The position numbers and the translations under genes are program-made. A model generated the notes under the pieces. That model saw only the letters and a program-made list of their open reading frames with translations. It did no database searches and had not been told where the DNA came from. Below are positions 57,000 to 64,000 of a stretch of DNA of 64,000 nt, piece by piece (position 1 is the first letter of the stretch; every line of letters begins with the position of its first letter). The stretch is from Pilatotrama ljubarskyi (lineage: Eukaryota; Basidiomycota; Agaricomycetes; Polyporales; Polyporaceae). The DNA is taken from assembly GCA_022385805.1 (NCBI GenBank), contig MU277700.1, positions 174,583 through 238,582 on the forward strand, in the 5' to 3' direction.

Positions 57000-58631
57000 C
57001 CTGCTGTCGACGAAGGACGTTCGAACGTGCACCATTGAACGAGGGGCTGGGGCCGGCAAGAATGTCGAGGAAGTGACAGAAGTGGTGAAATTTGAAGCGC
57101 GCGACGCGTTGACCGCGTTCTCTCGAGACCTTGTGAGCTTATTAGCCTGAGAGATCCAGGACGGTTATGGAGGGGCATGCATGGTGCGTAGCGCTGGATT
57201 TACGTTTCGCATCAAGACGACCGCCGGGGTGACGATGCTGCACGGCGCAAGAACTCTACAGTAGTACTGTACTGTACTATCCCATCCCCAGATGCTGGAT
57301 AAGCGCCCAGGGTGACCCCAGAAGCTGGACATTGCCTTGTAGCTTAGCACGATCGCACCGTACACACATACTTTCTGTATGGCCGCATAGAGCTCAATGG
57401 GCTGCTTGGTATTCCAGGAAGTTGGGTGAGGAAATCAAGACCTGTGAGCAAAGTAACAGAAGGTGAATGTCTCCAGGCCGTATGGCGCTTAGGTTTCCAG
57501 ATTCCCGGGTCAGAGGGCTTTCTGCTGGCTCTCATCTCCTGTATGTGCATTTTTGTGCAAATCTTCTTGCAGGAAGGCTTAGGGGATACAGTGGCCATGC
57601 CTGAAAAACAAGCAGAATGAATTTTGGAGATGTTTTGGGACTGCTATGTCGAAACTGAGCCCGAAATTCTGTTGGGCGTCCAGCATCTGGGGATGGGATA
57701 GTATGTCGTGGGGTAATAGTCCGCAGTGAGCCACCGATTCAAGGGACCCGACGTGCCCGAGGGTACGTCTTTTCTGGCAGCCAGAGTGAGCTGCCCACCG
57801 TGCTCAGCGTCGAGAAAACACTGTAAAACTGAACGACTCGTACCAAACGACCGAGAACGTGCGTCGTGGCCCCGAGACACAAGTCCGCAAGAGGCGGGAA
57901 GTTCGTAATGTTCTCGCACCGGCTGACTATCTCATATATGCGCAGGGAGCAGATCTACTAAGGGACAGGGGCTGACTGGATCAGTAATACGTATACTTGC
58001 AGTCCCTAGGTGCTAAAGTCGCCGGTACTCACCATGCCAGCAATTCCACGGAAAAGTTGGGTTCTCGGAGATGCCAGTGGAGGACTGGAGGGCAGGAGCA
58101 GATACACTGAGCAAGGTAGTGCGCGCGGTCGAAGGATTTGGCGTACAGAAGCGTTGTGGGAGATGCTGCCTTTATGCACTCCTCAGCAGTACTTACTGCG
58201 AATCACAGCTGGGGACCCTCACAGTCCCGTAACAAACTCTGTCAGGCATCCAGGGGGAGGTACCCCTAACCGGAGGCTGCATATGTGCATCGGCTACTGA
58301 AGCGCAACTGCTCGAGACTACAGAGACAGACGGGTCAGATTATATCACTACAGAGCGTACAAGTCAGGTGGAAACAGCTATCGCTACAGCAGCTCCAGGA
58401 GCGAGTCCGTTCTATACAGACCAAGTCCAGACGAGCGAGGTACCAGTACATCGTGCGTTACAGATTAGGGCTACAAACGAGCGTCGTGGCGGTCATGAGC
58501 GTCGAATCGATGTAAGGGGACGAGGGTGAGAGAAAGGCGCGGCGGAGAGTCCGGCAGCGCGCCAAGAATGAGTGCATTTTTGAACAGTCCATCTCAAGAG
58601 AAGTTCGAGTCCGAGAGGAACACCAGGAACC
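57000..58631. other. Gene-free stretch
   Basis: About 1.6 kb. Around 57720-57850 the minus strand contains KDVPSGTSGP, and its DNA (gtgcccgagggtacg) resembles the end of the neighbouring LRR gene (AVPSGTSFC). It may be a small decayed copy. Otherwise nothing recognised. Confidence 0.35.
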
Positions 58632-60368
58632 TCAGGGAAACTGACACGGCCCGCAGGCGCCCTGCGCGCTGAGGTCGGTGCCCCGCACGTCGCACGTCTG
58701 CAGCCCCGTCAGCGAGCAGAACGAGGTGCCCGAGGGCACGGCGCCCGACAGCTGCGTGTTGTTCGTGAGCGTGAGCGTCTGGAGGGACGAGGGGAAAGAA
58801 GGAGGGAGCGGATTGGAGATCGCGTTGTTGTCGAGATGGAGTTCGACGAGCGAGGTGAGGGAGGAGATGCCCGAAGGAATTGAGCCTGAGAGGGAGGTCG
58901 TGGAGAGGTCGCTATAGCGAAGTCAGTGGGAGAGGAGGAGGGACGGGCTGGAAGGGGACGTACAGAAGCTTCAGGCTGCCTCGGAAAGCGGTACTGGACA
59001 CGACACTGGAGAGCGTGTCTGAGGGGAGCGTCTGGCCATTTACCACCCTAAACGAAAGTCAGACACGGCGGGCGGGACAACGAAGCGCGGAGCTACGCAC
59101 AGATTCTGCAACGGGAGGGAGAACAGGCTGGACGCCAATCCGCTCATCTTCATGTTCTTGACGAGCGTCAGAGTGGTTACTTTGCTCAGGGAGGCGAACA
59201 GGTCCGCGTCCAACCCGGTGATCGCGGTTGATTCAAGGTCAAGGTTGGTGAGCGCCGTGAGTTGGGAGAATGCAGCCGGCAGCGCTCCGCCTGTCAACAA
59301 CTATGTCAGTATCGATGTCCCGTGAGGAAAGGTCGGAAGTTCCAACCTGGCACGTTCGTGTCGCCTATGATTTGCAAAGCGGTAAGACCGGTCAAACCCC
59401 CAACCTCGTTGGGTATGCTGGCGGGGACCGAGGGGAACGAGAGTTGTCTGTAATCACCAGTCAGCCTCTGGACGATAACACGCATGCAGGGACACTGACA
59501 GTAAGGAGACGCGTCCGAAGCCATCGCACTTCACTCCAGACCACGCACAAAACCGTACGTCCTTGACCCATCCCCCGTTCGACAGGGCCGTCTGCCCCTG
59601 GCTGTTCGCACTCTCGAAGAAGCTCCGAAGGCCGCAGAACTGCACTGCGTCGGCGATAGTCTCGGCGTCCTGCGAGTTGCCATCGGAGAAATTCGACGGC
59701 ACGGCACTAAGGACGGGGTAGCACGTCGAGCAGGGGTATGATTGAGGATCGGTGGGGGCATTGAGGGTGTATTGTGATATGCATTGCTGAGCATCCGCAG
59801 ACAACACGGTGGGAGACGATGCACTCGGCGACGCGCTAGCGGAAGGTGGCGAAAGTTGCCTCGTCATGTTCAGAGTGCGGACGTTCAGGAAGACCACGTT
59901 CCCCAGCAGGTATAGCAGGAACACGATCAGCAGCCAAAGGAGGATCCTGTCACGTATCCGCTTCTTCTTACAATGCTCGCAGCACCTCTGCTTCTCGACC
60001 GAGGTCCACATGTGCAACGGGGGCTGCTGCATGGGCACTAGCTCAGGCTCACGATTCCGCACGGGCATCCGAATGTCGAAGAAGAATTTGGTGAACCTGT
60101 CGCGGAAGTGCGGGACGCGCGGGCTTGTGGCTTTGCCGAGCTCCGGGTCCTTGGGCGGACTGGCGTCGGACTTGAGGGTGTTCGTGTTCGTCCAGGCAGA
60201 TTGAGAGCGTTTGTGGGACGGTCTAGGAAGCGGTGGAGATTCTGGAGAGAAACGAGAGGATTCGACAGGGTAGTCTGGCGGAGGTATGGTGATTGCCGGG
60301 GGCGCGCGAGGGCGCGGGTTGCGGTCCCAGGAGGTGTCGAGAGACGGCGAGGGCTGGTGTCGATTCAT
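58632..60368 (-). CDS. Single-pass transmembrane LRR protein
   Basis: Starts MNRHQPSPSLDTSWD with a Pro/Ser-rich cytosolic region of about 130 residues, then a basic, Cys-containing stop-transfer segment (EKQRCCEHCKKKRIRDR) and one membrane helix (ILLWLLIVFLLYLLGNVVFL, about residues 140-165). The extracellular part has two Cys pairs resembling the LRR N-cap of plant-type receptors (QQCISQYTLNAP, CSTCYPV; FCAWSGVKCDG). LRRs follow: LSFPSVPASIPNEVGGLTGL, LTALTNLDLESTAITGLDAD, LSKVTTLTLVKNMKMSGL, SLTSLVELHLDNNAISNPLP and LQTLTLTNNTQLSGAVPSG. It ends CDVRGTDLSAQGACGPCQFP. Type II orientation is inferred. Several short introns split the LRR part. No kinase or other effector domain. Ligand-binding role is only an analogy with plant and fungal LRR surface proteins. 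Confidence 0.83.
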
Positions 60369-61030
60369 GGCTCGTGAGGAGGTCGTATGCAGAGTCGAGA
60401 GGTCGTAGCTAGAGTCAAAGATGAAAAGACGAGGAACGCAGCTTCCTGCTCTTATGAGGGACACCCGAGGACCATAGCGAGAGCTGCAGCCGCCTCCGAG
60501 ACGTAAGGCGGAGAACAATAGCACACGCACAATAAGTACACATCGCCACAAGAGAGTCGCGCACGAGCCGTCGTCCAGCTCAAGCAGCCCCCAGAGGCAC
60601 ATAGCCATCGAGTGAATCTCAGAGCGCATACAGGCAGGTTGAGCCAAGTCCTACACAGCGACCGGGACGCTCCAGGTTGATCGGGGTCATCTCACATGGG
60701 GTTCTCAGACTCCAGGGCAAGGACACCGATGAGAGTCATCTATAGCTCAATAATCGGTGATTCCAGAGAGAGCAGCAGCAGACATCTCTAGAGCCAGACA
60801 TCGTGCGGAACGGCGAGGGAGATGAAGCCTGAAGGGAGGATGGACGACCGTCGCCGAGCGCGAGGCGTCGGGCGAGCGGCCAAGGGCGGGCGCTACCCGC
60901 TTTTGTTTGCACTTGCTTGGAGACTGCCACGCTCGCGCACCGCGTTCGCCGGTGACGACGACGGCTAGCTCAATTCCTATTACCACCCTTTTCCTCCGCC
61001 GCCGACGACCCCGACCGACACGTTACGACC
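60369..61030. promoter_or_regulatory. Divergent promoter region of LRR gene and clathrin light chain
   Basis: About 660 bp between two start codons facing apart. Pyrimidine-rich sequence (ccgccgccgacgaccccgac) lies directly before the clathrin light chain ATG. No gene seen inside. Confidence 0.5.
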
Positions 61031-62022
61031 ATGAGCGACTTCCTTCAACGCGAGAGCGAGCTGCTCGGTGAGGAGTTCGGCACGCCGACCGGGGGAACCT
61101 ACGCAACCGCCGGCGGGGACGACCTGGACCTGGACCGCGCCGCGTCTGCGTTCCCCGAGATCTCATTAGACGGCTCGGGCGACATCTCGGTGCCCTCTGC
61201 CCCCCCGGTCGCGCCTCCGCTCAGCTCGACGGGCAGCTTTGCATCGTTTTCGGACTTCAGCAGCCCCCCGCCGAATAGGACGACGGAGGTCAAGGTCACC
61301 GGAGATGACGAGATTGAGAAGTTCGAGAGCGAGTTCCCGGACATCGAGGTGCCCAGCGTGAGTAGTTATGTTGCTGTCATCACGGTATGTAGGAGCTTAT
61401 GGAGATATATAGCAAGTGACCTCCCCACCCCAACCCCAGCCAGCATTCGGCAGCACGCCCACATTCGCCCCGCAGCCCGCCTATTCATCAACACCTATCC
61501 TGAACCAGCAGCTCGAGGAGGACGAGCCCCAGGTCATCAAGTGCGTCCCTTCTGTAATTCACTTGCATACTCTCAGGTTCTGAACGCACGCACAGGGACT
61601 GGCGGGAGAAGCAGGCTGCCGAGATCAAGGCTCGGGACGAGGCCTCGAAAGCCAAGCGGCAAGAGACGATCGCGAAGGCCGAGCGCGCCATCGACCAATT
61701 CTACGAGGAGTACGCCGCGAAGAAGGAGCGCAACATCCGGGAAAACAAGTACACCCTCACCCATTCTCCCCGTCCGCCCTCAATGCTGACCACACTGTAT
61801 CCGATCAGGGAGCACGAGGAGGAGTTCCTCGCGAAACTCAACGCGTCCCTCTCGCAGGGCACGACCTGGGAGCGGATCTGCGACATCATCGAGCTCCAGA
61901 ACTCGCAGAGCAAGACGATCGCGCGCACCGGCCCCGGCTCGACCGACCTCTCGCGCTTCAAGGAGGTCCTCCTCCGCCTCAAGCGCGAGGGGGACGCCGC
62001 ACCCGGTGCGGCGGGTTACTAG
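61031..62022 (+). CDS. CLC1: Clathrin light chain
   Basis: Binds the clathrin heavy-chain hub and tunes triskelion assembly in endocytosis and Golgi traffic. Exons: 61031-61357, 61440-61540, 61596-61748, 61807-62022. The start MSDFLQRESELLGEEFG and EIEKFESEFPDIEVPS match the conserved N-terminal EEEF-type region that contacts Hsc70/Hip1-like partners. The middle is a coiled coil that binds the heavy chain (DWREKQAAEIKARDEASKAK; AERAIDQFYEEYAAKKERNI). The C terminus has EEEFLAKLNASLSQGTTWER and ICDIIELQNSQSKTIARTGP, then STDLSRFKEVLLRLKREG. The frame is intact and the length (about 265 aa) is usual for fungi. Confidence 0.95.
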
Positions 62023-62511
62023 GCTCTGCTCTGTTGGCTCTGCTCTGTTGGTTGCCGGCCAAACGCGGTTGTCATTTGGAAAGTCTGGGCGCTAGACGCT
62101 AGGCGCTCCTACAGCGAGTGTACTTTGGATTCGATTTCGGTACATTATATCCATCTTTTGCGGACATTTCTGACTGCTCGGCCCTCCGGCTCACCGATTG
62201 CAAAGAGATGAGCGCAGACTGCTCAGACGAGCAGGTTTCGTACTTTAGCCGGCCTTCTGATCATAGTCCAGGCGCGATCAACAATACCATTGCCACTGGG
62301 CACACTTGCCGAGACGGTACAAGGAGGGAAGTGGACCTTCCGCAGCTTCAAGTGACTTGATCTACACCGTACGGGGTGTGGAGCTTCTACGGTACTTACT
62401 TGATCTGTAGAACGGATTGGCATACGGTGGCAGTACAGTGAAGCACATCTCATTAATCCTTCATCAGTCTGTTGTCTTTCCTGACTAGCGTCGCACATCC
62501 AGATTGCTGCA
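62023..62511. other. Intergenic stretch
   Basis: About 490 bp after the clathrin light chain gene. Contains a direct repeat of ggctctgctctgttg at its start. No gene seen. Confidence 0.45.
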
Positions 62512-62963
62512 ATGCGCACTCCTTCAGCCTCGTCTGCTTCCAGCTCTGCCGCCAGTGCGACTTTCATGCAGGGTCTTGACCTCGATGCGATCCGCGACTT
62601 GGCACTCGTATTGCGCAGGAAACCAGGCATTGACCCATGAGCGGAGCATACAACGTCGTCTACGACCTCCAGTTTTCAGACGGTACCTCCTGGGTCATCC
62701 GTATCCCCTTCGACGAATGGGGCTCGCTCGACGAGCGCTGCACGCAGCCCGACATTATCACCATGGAGTATATTGATTGTGCAACCCAGGATGAAGAGAC
62801 TCCCCGCTCGACAAAAGGACCACCTCGGGATCAACTGGCGTCTACAGGGGATGAGAGAATGGACGCAGAGGAGACTGCTAGTGCCAGACTTCTCGTTTGC
62901 AGCCTCGACATTCTTTTACCCAAGCCGAACATCCGGTCGCATGCCTGTCGCACTACGCAGTAA
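62512..62963 (+). pseudogene. Frameshifted, truncated aminoglycoside-phosphotransferase-like gene
   Basis: The first frame reads MRTPSASSASSSAASATFMQ, LDLDAIRDLALVLRRKPGID and stops at TGA (62638-62640). The overlapping ATGA begins the continuation MSGAYNVVYDLQFSDGTSWV and IRIPFDEW in the next frame. That is the N-terminal lobe of fungal APH/choline-kinase-family phosphotransferases. After DIITMEYID the expected kinase sequence is lost; the rest has no match and lacks the catalytic HGD and DW motifs. One frameshift plus loss of the catalytic half indicate a relic. A functional short protein from the second ATG is unlikely. Confidence 0.6.
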
Positions 62964-63031
62964 GCCCAAGAAATACATCGTGTCCCGTTCCGTTCCTTGC
63001 CATCTATCATACACCCGACTCGAGCTCAAAC

Positions 63032-64000
63032 TCAGTTATAATGCACCACCTTTTCCCCACCGATCATCTCCTCCTCCTCATGCCCGCCGTCAATGACCTT
63101 CTTCTTCCCGTCCTGCCCGTACGCCTTCACCCTGCTGCACTCCCACTCCCACGCCGTCGGCGCCTTCCGTCCCTCTTCGAAGAACTTCTTGCCCTGGGAT
63201 GCCACGGGCGAGTCGGCGATGGGCGCGAGCCGCGTCGAGCGGTTGAACTGCGCGAAGTAGAAGACGCCGAGACGGCGGTAGGGTGCTTGCACGGGGTCGG
63301 GAGGCGATACGACGCGGTGAATGGTTTGTTTGAGGTAGCCCCCCGAGATGACTGCAGGACAGGACGTCAGGCTGAGGAGAAGGGGCGGCGGTCATACAAA
63401 GGGACGTACAGTGCATGGCGTCGCCGAGGTTGATGACGAGCGCGTCGGGGACGTGCCGCACGAAGCGCCAGACGTTGTCCGGCATGAGCACTTGCAGGCT
63501 CACGATCGGCTGCGAGTAGAGCACTGTGCTTTCGTTTAGCCATGGCTCCCGTACGCGACTGATGGAGGACAAGGGGACGCACGAGAGACGGCGTTGAAGT
63601 CGGTGTGCCCCTGCAGGCGGACGCCGTCCGTCTGCTTGTCCTCGTCGGGCGAGGGTGGGTGGTAGAGCGCATAGCGGAAGAGGTCAAACCGCTCTTCCTT
63701 ATTGGACGCAAGGTTCCAGAGGTATGTCGGGGGAAGCTTGAGCACGAGCGAGAGCACCGTGAGGATCTTCCGGAAGATGTGGTCATGGTTGTACTACACG
63801 CACGCAGTCGTCAGTTCTCGCTCCGCACTCAGGCAGGAAAGACGATAGGGAGGACGTACGTTCGTGAACTCCTCGATCTCGTCGACGAGCGGCAACAGCG
63901 CGGGCGGGAAGATCTTCTCGCGGCGCTCGGGCGCGTAGCTCTGCCCGCCGAGGGAGAAGTGCTCGATCTGGTCGCGCACACCCTTGAGCTTCCAGTGTCC
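63032..64000 (-). CDS. 2-oxoglutarate/Fe(II)-dependent oxygenase (partial at right edge)
   Basis: The isopenicillin-N-synthase-like group of non-heme iron oxygenases. The visible part starts inside the protein at GHWKLKGVRDQIEHF (64000) and continues FFRKILTVLSLVL-like helix (HIFRKILTVLSLVLKLPPTY). The iron site HxD is in VRLQGHTDFNAVS, the core strand is QPIVSLQVLMPDNVWRFVRH, and ALVINLGDAMHC is the usual motif before the distal His, which is in GGYLKQTIHRVVSPP. Then come YRRLGVFYFAQFN and a basic tail ending EEEMIGGEKVVHYN at 63032. Iron ligands (H, D, H) are all present. Three or four short introns are visible. The N-terminal third lies outside the window. Substrate unknown; such enzymes in fungi often act on secondary metabolites or gibberellin-type compounds. 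Confidence 0.88.

Noticed and set aside
58285..58515. 76-aa ORF rich in Gln/Arg
   Set aside because: Contains irregular ctacagag-like words and no motif; looks like low-complexity intergenic sequence.
1..64000. CRISPR arrays, bacterial operons, ribosomal RNA genes, LTR pairs
   Set aside because: None seen; the intron-rich gene structure is eukaryotic throughout.

Overview
This is a window of a filamentous basidiomycete nuclear genome, most likely an Agaricomycete (mushroom or polypore type). The evidence is gene structure (many 45-65 nt GT-AG introns, short exons, GC-rich coding sequence) and content: DUF6533-type seven-helix proteins, basidiomycete HET-domain proteins, basidiomycete-like extracellular cupredoxin and LRR proteins, and clear eukaryotic housekeeping genes (HIS1, RIM13/palB, RIT1, a transportin-type karyopherin, clathrin light chain).

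Layout. 0-1 kb: a broken eIF4G-type MA3 relic and a tRNA-Ala. 1-24 kb is mostly conserved single-copy genes: HIS1, the pH-signalling calpain-like protease RIM13, convergent RIT1 (initiator-tRNA phosphoribosyltransferase), a coiled-coil protein with an augmin HAUS3-like start, a DUF6533 membrane protein, a second tRNA-Ala, a HET-domain protein, a DUF4203-like membrane protein, and KAP104/transportin. 24-29 kb: a sugar transporter of the major facilitator superfamily and a large unrecognised polytopic membrane protein. 30-36 kb: two tandem HET-domain genes, one with an apparent +1 frameshift. 37-39 kb: a secreted GPI-anchored cupredoxin-like serine-rich protein with a 1-kb intron.

41.6-53.2 kb is the most interesting part. 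Four paralogous small genes (called KEP1 to KEP4 here) share a signal-peptide exon and carry short two-cysteine peptides of the form S/G-C-x-Q-x-G-C-L. In three of the four the peptide follows a dibasic Kex2 site, and in KEP2 it is repeated three times. They look like precursors of secreted, Kex2-processed, disulfide-bridged peptides. Among them lie an F-box/LRR gene and relics of it, an alpha/beta hydrolase, a third tRNA-Ala, and a tandem duplication that copied one KEP gene together with the 3' end of the neighbouring 5'-nucleotidase gene.

53-64 kb: the intact secreted 5'-nucleotidase-like metallophosphoesterase, a 5'-truncated non-LTR retroelement with a 15-bp target-site duplication and an AAAT-rich tail, a transmembrane LRR protein, clathrin light chain, a frameshifted aminoglycoside-phosphotransferase-like relic, and a 2OG-Fe(II) oxygenase running off the right edge.

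Housekeeping genes occupy the flanks. The centre (about 29-58 kb) is an accessory region with local duplications, relics and recently moved elements. All exon joins were made by eye from splice consensus and family conservation; none is supported by transcripts.
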